DNA from: RGDT01 sp964630925
GTDB lineage: Bacteria; Planctomycetota; Planctomycetia; Gemmatales; Gemmataceae
Reading direction: 5' to 3'
DNA: 64,000 bases
Assembly: GCA_964630925.1 (NCBI GenBank)
Contig: CAZVZK010000001.1
Span: 62,001-126,000, forward strand
Below the pieces are notes generated by a model. The model saw only the letters and a list, made by a program, of their open reading frames with translations, had not been told where the DNA came from and did no database searches. Below, piece after piece: positions 14,966 through 23,604 of the stretch (positions are counted from its first letter, which is position 1; every line of letters starts with the position of its first letter). The position numbers were made by a program, and so were the translations under genes.

Positions 14966-15744
14966 CCGGCCGGCCCGGCCCCTTCCGGCATGTCGGCCAA
15001 CTGGCCGCACTCGCGCAGGAGATCGCCGTGCAGGACGGCCTCCAGATCGGCGAGCGCCCCGGCGGCCGTCGCCCCATCCAGGACGCGGTGGTCGAACGAC
15101 AGCCGCACGTCCAGCCCGCCGGCGGGGTCGAACATGCCGTAATGCAGCTGGCTCGTCAGCAGCGGCACCAGGTGGACGATCCCCGCCCCCATGGCCCCGA
15201 GCGATGAGATCCCGAATGTCCCGAAGTGATGGCACCGCAGCGAGCCGAACACGTTGAGCGCGGCCCACCAGGCCAATTGCCGGAACGGCCACGGCACCCA
15301 GCTCAGGCGGACGGCGTCGCGGTACGACGGGATGTCTTCCACCGGCGACTGCTGATGGTGGGAGATGATGGCGTCGATCTCCCGGAGCGTCAGCGTCTCG
15401 GGGGCGACGACGTGGGCGTAAAGGACCACCCGCTCGTCGGCGAGCTGGCGGTCCACGTTCAGCGTCGCGATGTTGGCCGCGCTCTCGTAAAACCGCGCCC
15501 ACGGGAAGGTCATGTACGAGGTGCGCAGCAGCGGCGTGCGGGCGGCCACCAGGGCGTACGCCCTGGCGAAGATGGCCGACCACGTCGGCGGAGGGGCCGC
15601 CGCCTTCCGGGCGGCGACGAGCGGCCCCAGGGCCATGCGCCGCTCGATGGTCACGCTGGGGACCTTCGCGCTGAAATGCATCAGGTCGGCGACCAAACGG
15701 CGGAAGTAGCTGACAGGGAAGTACCTGCCGGACGGCTGACTCAT
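14953..15744 (-). CDS. Solitary 2-oxoacid dehydrogenase acyltransferase domain
   Basis: 263 residues matching the catalytic (E2) domain of 2-oxoacid dehydrogenase complexes, including the active-site motif LSFDHRVLDGATAAGAL (His and Asp of DHRxxDG). It has no lipoyl or E3-binding domain, so it cannot work as a normal E2. Stand-alone proteins of this kind may be CoA acyltransferases of unknown substrate, structurally akin to chloramphenicol acetyltransferase. The ATG at 15744 has an AGGAGGG ribosome site. It follows the TerB-like gene by 35 bases and probably shares its transcript. Confidence 0.85.
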   Translation of the reverse strand: MSQPSGRYFPVSYFRRLVADLMHFSAKVPSVTIERRMALGPLVAARKAAAPPPTWSAIFARAYALVAARTPLLRTSYMTFPWARFYESAANIATLNVDRQLADERVVLYAHVVAPETLTLREIDAIISHHQQSPVEDIPSYRDAVRLSWVPWPFRQLAWWAALNVFGSLRCHHFGTFGISSLGAMGAGIVHLVPLLTSQLHYGMFDPAGGLDVRLSFDHRVLDGATAAGALADLEAVLHGDLLRECGQLADMPEGAGPAGYRP

Positions 15745-15779
15745 GCGTGCCCCTCCTGTCGGGCGGCGCCGGGCCACAG

Positions 15780-16181
15780 CTACCCGCAGGTCCGCTGCTC
15801 GGGCGGCATCTTCATGCACTCGTCGAACAGCGCGTCGAACTCCGGGCTGGCCCGCTCGGCGTCGCCCTTGAGCTCGCGCATGAGCTGCCGCCCCTCGTCG
15901 TCGATCTTGCCGTCGGCGAAGAGCACCCGCCGCAGCCAGCCGGCCTCCTCGGCGTCGATCCGCCCGTCCGCCAGGACGTGGTCCTTGATGGCCCGGTAGA
16001 AGAGGGCCTCGAAGGCCGGGTTGGGGTGCTGCACCCGCTTGTGGAGGTCCACCAGGAAATCGGCTTGCGCCCGGCCGACCTTCCCGCCCACCCGCAGGGC
16101 CAGACGCAGTGACTCCAGATGGTCGCTATCGACCTTCCCCTTTTCCAGGATGTCTTGTTCAAGACGCCTCAGCTCCTGCAT
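15780..16181 (-). CDS. TerB-like helical protein
   Basis: 133 residues, all alpha. It contains two acidic helix-loop segments (KDHVLADGRIDAEEAGWLRRVLFADGKIDDEGRQLMREL), the metal-binding DGxID-type turns of TerB/DUF533-like helical proteins linked to tellurite and stress response. The family link is by motif pattern only. The ATG at 16181 has a GAGGAGG Shine-Dalgarno sequence. It precedes the acyltransferase gene. The C-terminus ends in a short Cys-containing tail (MKMPPEQRTCG). Confidence 0.7.
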   Translation of the reverse strand: MQELRRLEQDILEKGKVDSDHLESLRLALRVGGKVGRAQADFLVDLHKRVQHPNPAFEALFYRAIKDHVLADGRIDAEEAGWLRRVLFADGKIDDEGRQLMRELKGDAERASPEFDALFDECMKMPPEQRTCG

Positions 16182-16286
16182 GGCTCGTCCCTCCTCGAAA
16201 TGGCCGCCTCTGCAATCACCTTATCCGGCGACGCCCGCGGCATCCGGCTTGTGCGAAAAGTACGGCACGCCGCGAGCCGCTCACCC

Positions 16287-16345
16287 GGCCAGGTCTCCCC
16301 GCACCATCCGCCGCGGCCAGCAGAAGTGCGACGCCAGGCCGGCCA
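16287..16345 (-). pseudogene. Remnant of a desaturase C-terminus
   Basis: These 59 bases match the 3' part of the desaturase gene at 19335-19393 at about 53 positions. Translated on the minus strand they give AGLASHFCWPRRMVRGDLAG against AGLASHFRWLRRMGRGDPA in the intact gene. No start or upstream coding sequence remains. It is a fragment of a second desaturase copy lost from this locus. Confidence 0.75.
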
Positions 16346-16439
16346 CCGCCGAACTGCCTTGCTCGCAGTGGCGAGGTCCGGAAGGCAGCTCCCTACGCCC
16401 GGCCGTCCGTCCCAACTCGCCGTGCGAGGGGAACGGATC

Positions 16440-16497
16440 GTGGCCGGCCGCTTCATCGAGGCGGCCGGCCACGGGCGGCACGCCATGACGGCGTGCC
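16440..16497 (-). terminator. Double hairpin terminator after the DUF3185-like gene
   Basis: Two perfect hairpins lie 14 bases beyond the stop of the gene at 16511. Arms 16477-16484/16490-16497 (GGCACGCC/GGCGTGCC) come first on the minus strand, then 12-bp arms 16440-16451/16461-16472 (GTGGCCGGCCGC). They are strong stems without a U-run. Confidence 0.55.
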
Positions 16498-16510
16498 CTG
16501 AGACTGCAGG

Positions 16511-16729
16511 CTAGGAGCGAAGGCCCAGGAGGAGCAGGACGGCGCCCGCCGCCAGGGCCACGCCGCCCACGATCGGGTTGAACACGATCGTGTGCGGCCT
16601 CGACATGTCGATGGTGAAGAAGCCGACGTCCGCCACGCGCTCCCGCGTGAAGAACGTGATGCTCGGGACCAGCAGGGCGACGACACCCACGGCCAACAGG
16701 GCCAATCCGACGACGAAGAACAGTCGCAT
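16511..16729 (-). CDS. DUF3185-like two-TM membrane protein
   Basis: 72 residues with two transmembrane helices: residues 3-22 (LFFVVGLALLAVGVVALLVP) and the C-terminal IVGGVALAAGAVLLLLGLRS. Between them is an extracytoplasmic loop ending TIDMSRPHTIVFNP. This layout matches small DUF3185-type membrane proteins found beside stress genes. A GGAGG ribosome site supports the ATG at 16729. A decayed copy of its central part lies at 19146-19198. Function unknown. Confidence 0.7.
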   Translation of the reverse strand: MRLFFVVGLALLAVGVVALLVPSITFFTRERVADVGFFTIDMSRPHTIVFNPIVGGVALAAGAVLLLLGLRS

Positions 16730-16793
16730 CTTCAGCCTCCTTTCCGTGCAGTGCCCCAAGTGGCACGGCTTCACGGGTCATGGCCGGCTCGAC

Positions 16794-16818
16794 GCCCCGC
16801 CCCTGAGCGGGGCGGGGC
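16794..16818 (-). terminator. Hairpin between DUF1328 and DUF3185-like genes
   Basis: A 10-bp perfect stem (GCCCCGCCCC / GGGGCGGGGC) with a five-base loop lies 34 bases downstream of the DUF1328 stop on the minus strand. It may end or attenuate the transcript before the DUF3185-like gene. Confidence 0.5.
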
Positions 16819-16851
16819 CGGCCGCCGGCCGTCCGGGCACGTGCCAGCGAT

Positions 16852-17037
16852 TCAGAGGGTCGATGCCGGGCCGTCGGCACTCCGGAGCAATCCGCCGACC
16901 AGCGAGGCGGCGAACAGCACCAGGAACACGAGGAACACGATCCGGGCGATGTAGGCGGCCTCGCCGGCGATGCCGGGCAGGCCCAGGACGCCGGCGAGCA
17001 GGGCGATGATCAGGAAAAAGATCGCGAGGCGCAACAT
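16852..17037 (-). CDS. DUF1328 (YtjA-like) small membrane protein
   Basis: 61 residues matching DUF1328/UPF0391: MLRLAIFFLIIALLAGVLG, then GIAGEAAYIARIVFLVFLVLFAASL. Two hydrophobic helices are joined by a short Gly-rich loop. Such proteins are common in stress-induced operons of proteobacteria and planctomycetes; the mechanism is unknown. The ATG at 17037 has a ribosome site (AAAGGAG). A good sigma-54 promoter lies about 170 bases upstream, which suggests control by the regulator of this island. Confidence 0.9.
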   Translation of the reverse strand: MLRLAIFFLIIALLAGVLGLPGIAGEAAYIARIVFLVFLVLFAASLVGGLLRSADGPASTL

Positions 17038-17670
17038 GGCGATCTCCTTTCAAATGGCGCCGGGGCCGGTATGACCGATCCGGACGCCGAGCCAGAAAAG
17101 TAAAACGGCGGCGGCGTGATGCCACGCGGCATTCGCCCGTGCCGACGTGCTCGTTTGGATGCCTCCGTTTCGGCGAGCCGCCGATCTCGAACCTGCACAC
17201 ATTCTGAACGAATAATGGCATTCGTCGTGCCAAGGCACGACGGCAAACATGGCGAATGCGGCAGATCGCGAATCGCCAAGGATTTCACGCGGGCGCTTGG
17301 GGCGGGAAAGGGGCCGGGGGCCGCCCTTGAGGACGGGGCTTCGGGCCACAACCGCCCAGGCCGCCGCCCAGGCCGTGCCGCACCCGCACACGGAGCCGCC
17401 CAGCACGGCAGCGCCAATCGCTGGCGACTCATGCCTCAAGGGCCTTCCACCAGGGCACGTCCTTCGGCGCTGTCATCTCCATAACCCCGCCAAGATGGTT
17501 CGCCCGAACACCCCGGTCCGTCGAGGGCCCGGCTCGGGTGGTCGCCAAAGTCGTCGCTGTCGCCACGACAATCGCTCTTGTAACGGAGCCTCCAGAGCCC
17601 GCGTGCGGGAGCGAGCCCATACCGTTCATCCTGGCTACTTCGCCCAAGGCCGGCTGCTCTACGGCGAGGG
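17038..17670. other. Long intergenic region upstream of DUF1328
   Basis: About 630 bases. It holds the sigma-54 promoter and palindrome at 17217-17242 and otherwise no gene I can support. Minus-strand frames at 17050-17439 and near 17480 (a 17-codon peptide beginning MEMTAPKDVPWW) have no family resemblance or convincing codon pattern. The rest may be decayed sequence, in keeping with the gene ghosts on both sides. Confidence 0.4.
17217..17242 (-). promoter_or_regulatory. Sigma-54 promoter with overlapping palindrome
   Basis: On the minus strand TTGGCACGACGAATGCC has GG and GC exactly 10 bases apart, a perfect TTGGCACG at -24 and ATGC at -12. The predicted start is near 17206, upstream of DUF1328. 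A perfect palindrome CGTCGTGCC-AA-GGCACGACG (17223-17242) overlaps the -24 element and could be a protein-binding site. Confidence 0.6.
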
Positions 17671-18369
<699 letters not shown>

Positions 18370-18417
18370 TGTGCATTCCTTCGTTCAGGGGCGGCCCGCC
18401 CGTCCGCGGCGGAGACT

Positions 18418-19101
18418 TCAGGCCGCACACCGCAACACCGCGAAATAGTGACAGGTGGTGCCGGCCAACACAAACAGGTGCCAGATCGCATGGCCATAGG
18501 GCAACCACGAATCGGTTGCAAAGAAGACAACGCCGGCCGTGTACGAGAGGCCTCCCGCGAGCAACCAGAGCACCCCCGCCGCTGGCATCCTCGCGAGCAA
18601 CGGATCGATCGCGATCACGACCAGCCACCCCATCAACAGATAAATCCCAACACGGAGAACGGGCCGGGCGGTCTTCGCGAGGATCTTCAGTGCCACCCCG
18701 ACGAAGGCTAGCCCCCAAACAAGCCCGAGAAGCGTCCAGCCCCACGCGCCGTGGAGGACGCCGAGCGTGATCGGCGTGTAGGTGCCCGCGATCAGAAGGA
18801 AGATCGCGGCATGGTCGATGACCTGCAGCAAGCGCTTGGCCTCGCCCACAGGGGACGCATGGTAGAGAATCGAGGCCAGGTAAAGAAAGATGACCGTCGC
18901 GGAGAAGATACATGTGCCGACAAAGAAGCCGGCATCTCCGCCCCGCGCCGCCTGCGTGAGCAGGAACGGCGTCCCGACAAGTGCGGCGACCAACCCGACG
19001 CCGTGGCAGATGCTGTTCGCCACTTCTTCCGCTGGCGATTGCTTACGCCTGGGTCGCGAAAGCAATTGAGCCACGTCAGCTCCTTCAGGCCACTCCACCA
19101 T
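18418..19101 (-). CDS. Hemolysin III / AdipoR-like membrane protein
   Basis: 227 residues with seven transmembrane helices. HlyIII/PAQR motifs: EEVANSICHGVGLVAAL near the N-terminus, YLASILYHASP..AKRLLQVIDHAAIFLLIAGTYTPI centrally, and PYGHAIWHLFVLAGTTCHYFAVL at the end. The conserved His and Asp residues coordinate a metal in this family, thought to be a ceramidase-like hydrolase. Its codon use is visibly less GC-biased than its neighbours, with A/T third positions, and it lies between gene remnants, so recent acquisition is possible. Confidence 0.93.
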   Translation of the reverse strand: MVEWPEGADVAQLLSRPRRKQSPAEEVANSICHGVGLVAALVGTPFLLTQAARGGDAGFFVGTCIFSATVIFLYLASILYHASPVGEAKRLLQVIDHAAIFLLIAGTYTPITLGVLHGAWGWTLLGLVWGLAFVGVALKILAKTARPVLRVGIYLLMGWLVVIAIDPLLARMPAAGVLWLLAGGLSYTAGVVFFATDSWLPYGHAIWHLFVLAGTTCHYFAVLRCAA

Positions 19102-19145
19102 TGCCCCTCGCCCTTGTACCCACCCGAGGCGCCCCTCGCAAGTTC

Positions 19146-19282
19146 CCCACGGTCGGGTTGAACACGATCGTGCGGCCTCGAAATGTCGATGGCGGAAGGC
19201 CGCTCAAGCCGTCCGCACTGCCGATGACGACATCACGCACGGTCTCCGAGGCCGTGGAGTGATTCTCGACGTGAGGGGTCCG
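19146..19282 (-). pseudogene. Fused remnants of DUF3185-like and VIT1 genes
   Basis: Two gene ghosts abut. Bases 19146-19198 match the intact DUF3185-like gene at 16566-16619 with a two-base deletion. Bases 19200-19282 match the start of the intact VIT1 gene (18282-18363). Translation gives TPHVENHSTASETVRDVVIG against TPHVEKHFTASEAVRDVVIG. Both copies are truncated and cannot be expressed. They record a duplication of the stress cassette followed by decay, with the intact desaturase just upstream. Confidence 0.8.
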
Positions 19283-19304
19283 CGGGATCCGGGATCACCT
19301 TTAC

Positions 19305-20471
19305 TCACGGAGTGGTTGTTTCAGCCAACGGCACGGCCGGGTCTCCCCGCCCCATCCGCCGCAGCCAGCGGAAGTGCGACGCCAGGCCTGCCCACACCGA
19401 CGCGTGCTCGGTGTACCTCACGCCGTAGTCCCGGCACGTCTCCTCCACGATCCGGGAGATCGCCGGGTAGTTGACGTGGCAGACCTGCGGGAACAGGTGG
19501 TGCTCGATCTGGAAATTCAGGCCCCCGAGCAGCCAGGCCATCACCCAACTGCCGCGGGCGAAGTCCACCGTCGTCTCCGCCTGGTGGACGGCCCAGGCGT
19601 TCTCGATGCGGCCCGTGTCGGGCCGGGGCAGCGGGAACTCCGCCTCCTCCACGGCGTGGGCCAGCTGGAACACGATGCTCAGCACGACGCCCACGATGGA
19701 TGCCACCACCGCGTAGAACAGCAGGACGGCCCAGACCGGGTGGAACAGCAGCGGGATCACGAACGCCAGGGTGAAGAAGGCGGCCTTCCCCCCGAGGAAG
19801 ACGGCCAGGTCCCAGCCCCGCGGCCGCGGGATCCGGTGCCCCCCGACCCGCCCGGTGATCACGTCCTGGAAGTCACTGACGAGGTGCCACTTGATCACCA
19901 GGAATCCGTAGAGCGGCCACAGGTAGAAGTGCTGCCAGCGGTGGAACCAGTGACGCGTCTGATGGGGCGTCAGCCGGCCCAGCGAGCCGAGGTCGATGTC
20001 CGTGTCGTGGCCGGTGATGTTGACGTAGGTGTGGTGGAAGACGGCATGCTTCCAGTGCCACACGTAGGAGCTGCCGCCGATGAGGTCCAGCGTCATCGCC
20101 ATCAGCTTGTTGACCCAGGGAGAGTTCGAGTAGGCCTGGTGCCCGGCGTCGTGCTGGATGTTGAAGCCGATCCCGGCGGTGGCCAGCGCGAGCAGGACGG
20201 CCAGCGGAAACGCCTGCCACCACGTCGAGGCGAAGAACACCAGCAACACGTAGGAGGCCGCGAAGGTTACGAGGATGATCGCCGTCTTCAGGTACATCTG
20301 CCAGCATCCGCGCTGCGGCCGGCCGGTGGTCCGGAAGAAGTCCTCGACACGCCGCCGCAGGTCGGCCTGGAATCCGTCGTCCCTGGCGAACTTGAGCCTC
20401 TTGACGGGCACGTCCGCCGGCCCCGCCTCGGCCGCCGGCCGTGTTGTTGGTTCTGCCGTTGCCTGTGACAT
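19305..20471 (-). CDS. Fatty acid desaturase (acyl-lipid/front-end type)
   Basis: 388 residues. Three histidine boxes are present: HDAGH (FNIQHDAGHQAY), HHTYVN preceded by WHWKHAVF, and the Q-type third box QIEHHLFP. Four or more membrane helices lie between. The QxxHH third box is typical of front-end/linoleoyl-CoA-type acyl-lipid desaturases that use O2 and reduced ferredoxin or cytochrome b5. Because it needs oxygen, it would adjust membrane fluidity during changes in aeration. It lacks a fused cytochrome b5 domain. Part of its C-terminus is duplicated as a remnant at 16287-16345. Confidence 0.92.
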   Translation of the reverse strand: MSQATAEPTTRPAAEAGPADVPVKRLKFARDDGFQADLRRRVEDFFRTTGRPQRGCWQMYLKTAIILVTFAASYVLLVFFASTWWQAFPLAVLLALATAGIGFNIQHDAGHQAYSNSPWVNKLMAMTLDLIGGSSYVWHWKHAVFHHTYVNITGHDTDIDLGSLGRLTPHQTRHWFHRWQHFYLWPLYGFLVIKWHLVSDFQDVITGRVGGHRIPRPRGWDLAVFLGGKAAFFTLAFVIPLLFHPVWAVLLFYAVVASIVGVVLSIVFQLAHAVEEAEFPLPRPDTGRIENAWAVHQAETTVDFARGSWVMAWLLGGLNFQIEHHLFPQVCHVNYPAISRIVEETCRDYGVRYTEHASVWAGLASHFRWLRRMGRGDPAVPLAETTTP

Positions 20472-20690
20472 GGTTCGTTCTCCCGCTCATCGCCCCGCGC
20501 CGGCCGGGATGCCCTCGGCCGGCGCCCTGTCCCGGCCCGCCGGTGTTGGTTCGGCGGCCTGTTGTTGACGTACCATCACGCGCGGCCCCCCGAGGAGGTT
20601 CAGCCGGGCATCGGCGGCCGACAACGGCAGGCCCCGCGGGCTCGTCATCGGGCCGAGGCCCGACCTACTTTGTCCGGTGCGCATCCCGGA

Positions 20691-20864
20691 CTAGAAGGAG
20701 AATCTGTCGTGAGGGAGGAGCCGCATGATCACGAGGATCAGCACGATCACCAGCAGCAGGCCCACCAGCCCGCTCGGGCCGTACCCCCAGTTCTGGTTGT
20801 AGCCCCAGCGGGGGACGGCACCGACCAGGAGCAGGATCAGGATGATCAACAAGAGCAGACCCAT
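20691..20864 (-). CDS. DUF3309 small membrane protein
   Basis: 57 residues. The pattern of a first helix LLLLIILILLLVGAVP, the loop RWGYNQNWGYGPSG and a second helix LVGLLLVIVLILVIMRLL matches DUF3309. These peptides appear in stress-induced sets of many bacteria; the function is unknown. The ATG at 20864 is preferred over an in-frame extension to 20939 because it gives the family length and has a purine-rich ribosome site (GGAAGGGG). Confidence 0.85.
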   Translation of the reverse strand: MGLLLLIILILLLVGAVPRWGYNQNWGYGPSGLVGLLLVIVLILVIMRLLPHDRFSF

Positions 20865-20935
20865 GACGCACCCCTTCCGATTTGCGAGCCGGGATCGGCT
20901 TTCCTGCCGAGTGATGTCCTTGATGAAGGCACTTG

Positions 20936-20950
20936 GCATGTCTCATGCCG
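20936..20950 (-). promoter_or_regulatory. Weak sigma-54-like element for DUF3309
   Basis: Minus strand CGGCATGAGACATGC keeps the GG-N10-GC spacing and ATGC at -12 but has CATG instead of CACG. The predicted start is about 60 bases before the DUF3309 ATG. The motif is marginal. Confidence 0.3.
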
Positions 20951-21109
20951 CACGACGGCGGAATCATGGCAGATGTCGGGAGTCGCTCTTTCCGATGGTC
21001 ACGTCGTGCCCCCTCGGTTGACGGCCGCGGGCCGGATTCGCCCTCGCCAACGAGAGCCGCCACGGCGTGAGGGCGGACGAGGATCATTCGGCCTTGCCGT
21101 CACAGCCGC

Positions 21110-21188
21110 CGTCTCGGTGGGCGGCCCGTGAGTGTGCGGACTCGGCACGCGCTGGGCGGCCACCGGCCGTGGACCGCCCACCGAGACG
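21110..21188 (-). terminator. Hairpin downstream of the hox-hyp operon
   Basis: Perfect 15-bp arms at 21110-21124 (CGTCTCGGTGGGCGG) and 21174-21188 enclose a 49-base loop with its own GC-rich pairing. It begins about 40 bases after the hypE stop on the minus strand. A role as operon terminator is inferred. Confidence 0.5.
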
Positions 21189-21228
21189 CGGCGTGATGAG
21201 CCTCCGGACTCCCGGCCCAGGCAGGCCG

Positions 21229-22263
21229 TCAGCAGATACGCGGCAGCGGCGCGCCGGACGGCTCGTCCAGCACACGCAGGACGCCCAGCGGGCCACGCAC
21301 CAGCACCCGCGCCGGCCCCGCCGCCAGCCCGCCGATCGCGGCCGCCTCGCGCCCCAGATCGTGCGTGCGCAGGCAGGCCAGCGCCCGCGCCGCGTCCTGT
21401 GCCGCGACGACGGCGACCAGCTTGCCCTCGTTGGCGATGTGCATCGGGTCCAGACCCAGGATGCCGCAGGCCCCGCGAACCGCCGGTGAGACGGGCAGCG
21501 ATCTCTCCTCGATGACCGCCTGCACCCCCGCCGCCTCGGCCAATTCGTGCAGGACGGCCGCCACCCCGCCACGCGTGGCGTCGCGCAGGAAGCGGACGTC
21601 GGCCCCCGACGCCAGCAGCCCCGCGACGAGGCCGTGCAGCCCCGCCGTGTCACTGCGGAGGCCGTCGCCCAGCCCCAGGCCGCGCGCCGCCAGCACGGCG
21701 ACGCCGTGGTCGCCCAGCGTGCCGCTGACGAGGACCCTGTCCCCATCACGGACGCGGTGCGCGCCGAGGTCGATCCCGTCGGCCAATCGCCCGACGCCCG
21801 CCGTGTTGAGGAACAGCCCGTCCGCCGCGCCCCGCGGCACCACCTTCGTGTCACCGGTGACGACCCGGACGCCGCACGCGCGGGCCGCCTCGGCCACGCT
21901 CGCCACGACGCGCCCCAGCGTCTCCAGGGGCAGGCCCTCCTCGATGATGAGGGAGAGCGTCAGGTAGAGGGGCTCCGCGCCACAGACGGCGAGGTCATTG
22001 ACCGTGCCGTGGACGGCCAGCTTGCCGATGTCGCCGCCGGGGAAGAATAGCGGGCTGACGACGTGGCTGTCCGTCGTCATCACCAGCCTGCCTGCCACGG
22101 GCGGGAGGACGGCGCCGTCGGCCAGCGGACGGAGGTACTCGTTGTCGAAGGCGGTGAGGAGAAGGCCGCGCACGAGGCGGCGCGACAGGCGGGCGCCCTC
22201 GCCGTGGGCGAGCAGCACGCGATCACCCGGCCCGAGCGGGACGGGACAGGTCAGGTCGGTCAT
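21229..22263 (-). CDS. hypE: Hydrogenase maturation factor HypE
   Basis: 344 residues. HypE dehydrates the thiocarboxamide on its C-terminal cysteine to thiocyanate, the source of the Fe-bound cyanides of [NiFe] hydrogenases. The essential C-terminus PRIC is intact. The AIRS/PurM-like ATP-binding core is evident: VVTGDTKVV, GVAVLAARG, DATRGGVAAVLHELAEAAGV. The ATG at 22263 overlaps the hypD stop by four bases. It is the last gene of the operon and is followed by a hairpin. Confidence 0.97.
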   Translation of the reverse strand: MTDLTCPVPLGPGDRVLLAHGEGARLSRRLVRGLLLTAFDNEYLRPLADGAVLPPVAGRLVMTTDSHVVSPLFFPGGDIGKLAVHGTVNDLAVCGAEPLYLTLSLIIEEGLPLETLGRVVASVAEAARACGVRVVTGDTKVVPRGAADGLFLNTAGVGRLADGIDLGAHRVRDGDRVLVSGTLGDHGVAVLAARGLGLGDGLRSDTAGLHGLVAGLLASGADVRFLRDATRGGVAAVLHELAEAAGVQAVIEERSLPVSPAVRGACGILGLDPMHIANEGKLVAVVAAQDAARALACLRTHDLGREAAAIGGLAAGPARVLVRGPLGVLRVLDEPSGAPLPRIC

Positions 22264-23360
22264 GCGCGCACCCCGAGATCGACCCGGCGGTAATTCCAGT
22301 AGGCGGCGCACGCGCCCTCCCCGGACACCATCGGGGCTCCCAGCGGCCGCTCCGGCGTACAGCCCTTGCCGAACTCCGCACATTCGTCCGGACGCAGCCG
22401 GCCCGTCAGCACCTCGCCGGCCCGGCACGCCTTCGGCTCCACGGCGTCCACCGCCACGTCGAAGCGCCGCTCGGCGTCCATGTCCGCGAACGCCGGCCGC
22501 AGGCGCAGGCCGCCCCCGGGGATCACCCCAAGCCCGCGCCAATCGCGCCCGCACGCCTCGTAGACCTCGGCGATGGCGTCGCGGGCGGCACGGTTGCCGG
22601 CCGGCCGCACGGCACGGGCGTACTGGTTCTCCACCTCGTGGCGGCCCTCCTCCAACTGCCGCACGGCCAGGAGCAGGCCCTCCAGCAGGTCGAGTGGCTC
22701 GAACCCGGTGACGACGACGGGGACGCGGTAGCGTGCGGCGAGTGCGTGATACTCCTCGTAGCCCATGACGGTGCAGACGTGGCCGGCGGCGAGGAACGCC
22801 TGCACGCGGTTGCCGGGCGCCGACATGATCGCCTCCAGGGCGGGAGGCACGAGGACGTGGGCGACGAGGAGGGAGAAGTTCGTCAGGCCCAGGCGGCGGG
22901 CCTGGATCGCCGCCAGCGCCGTCGCCGGCGCGGTCGTCTCGAAGCCGACGGCGAAGAAGACCACCTCCCGTGTCGGATTCTCCCGCGCGATCTTCACGGC
23001 GTCGAGCGGCGAGTACACGAAGCGCACGTCGCCGCCCTCTGCCCGAGCACGCAGCAGGTCGGACGAGCTGCCGGGGACGCGCAGCATGTCGCCGAAGGAC
23101 GTGAAGATCACGCCGGGGCGTGCTGCGATGGCCAGGGCGCGGTCGATCTGCCCCAGGGGCGTCACGCACACCGGGCAGCCCGGCCCGTGCAGGACGGTCA
23201 GGCGCTCGGGCAGGAGCTGATCGATGCCGCTCTTGCGGAGGGCGTGCGTCTGCCCGCCGCACACCTCCATGACGTGCCAGGGGCGGGTGACGGCGCGTTC
23301 GATCTCGCGCAAGAGGCGCGACGCGACGGCCGGGTCGTGGTACTCATCGACGTGCTTCAT
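22260..23360 (-). CDS. hypD: Hydrogenase maturation factor HypD
   Basis: 366 residues. HypD carries a [4Fe-4S] cluster and assembles the Fe(CN)2CO group with HypC. Conserved blocks: VMEVCGGQTHALRKSGID, LHGPGCPVCVTP, TSFGDMLRVPGSS, VFFAVGFETTAPATA and the C-terminal cysteine-rich region VEPKACRAGEVLTGRLRPDECAEFGKGCTP. All family cysteines appear present. It overlaps hypC and hypE by four bases each, so translation is coupled. Confidence 0.97.
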   Translation of the reverse strand: MKHVDEYHDPAVASRLLREIERAVTRPWHVMEVCGGQTHALRKSGIDQLLPERLTVLHGPGCPVCVTPLGQIDRALAIAARPGVIFTSFGDMLRVPGSSSDLLRARAEGGDVRFVYSPLDAVKIARENPTREVVFFAVGFETTAPATALAAIQARRLGLTNFSLLVAHVLVPPALEAIMSAPGNRVQAFLAAGHVCTVMGYEEYHALAARYRVPVVVTGFEPLDLLEGLLLAVRQLEEGRHEVENQYARAVRPAGNRAARDAIAEVYEACGRDWRGLGVIPGGGLRLRPAFADMDAERRFDVAVDAVEPKACRAGEVLTGRLRPDECAEFGKGCTPERPLGAPMVSGEGACAAYWNYRRVDLGVRA

Positions 23361-23590
23361 GTCTCCGCCCCCATCGCCCTCAGGTCGGCGAGGAGGCGAG
23401 CGGCCTCGGCCTCGTCTAGCACACTGAGGGCGAGGCCGGCGTGGACGATGACGTAATCCCCCGCCTTCGCCTCGGGGACGCAGGCGAGGCACACGGGCCG
23501 GCGCAGGCCGTCGAACGCGACCAGACCGGCGGGTAGGCCTGCGTCGTCGGGCAACCGCTCCACGATCCGCCCTGGTACGCCGAGGCACAT
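23357..23590 (-). CDS. hypC: Hydrogenase maturation chaperone HypC
   Basis: 77 residues, the usual size. The N-terminal Cys2 (MCLGVPGRIVE) that binds the Fe(CN)2CO intermediate and the hydrogenase precursor is intact. The central VCLACVPEAKAGDYVIVHAGLALS block is canonical. It sits between hypF (14-base gap) and hypD (four-base overlap). Confidence 0.97.
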   Translation of the reverse strand: MCLGVPGRIVERLPDDAGLPAGLVAFDGLRRPVCLACVPEAKAGDYVIVHAGLALSVLDEAEAARLLADLRAMGAET

Positions 23591-23604
23591 GGGAGGACAC
23601 TCCT

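Larger units (their letters stand above)
20865..21228. other. Intergenic region between DUF3309 and hypE
   Basis: About 365 bases, no gene supported. It contains a weak sigma-54-like element for DUF3309 at 20936-20950 and the large hairpin terminating the hox-hyp operon at 21110-21188. Confidence 0.5.

Noticed and set aside
16200..16225. Sigma-54-like element before the TerB-like gene
   Set aside because: GG and GC are 11 bases apart (CCGGATAAGGTGATTGCAG), one too many for a functional sigma-54 promoter.
17050..17439. 129-codon minus-strand frame upstream of DUF1328
   Set aside because: Only a TTG start, no ribosome site, no family resemblance, and it overlaps the sigma-54 promoter of DUF1328.
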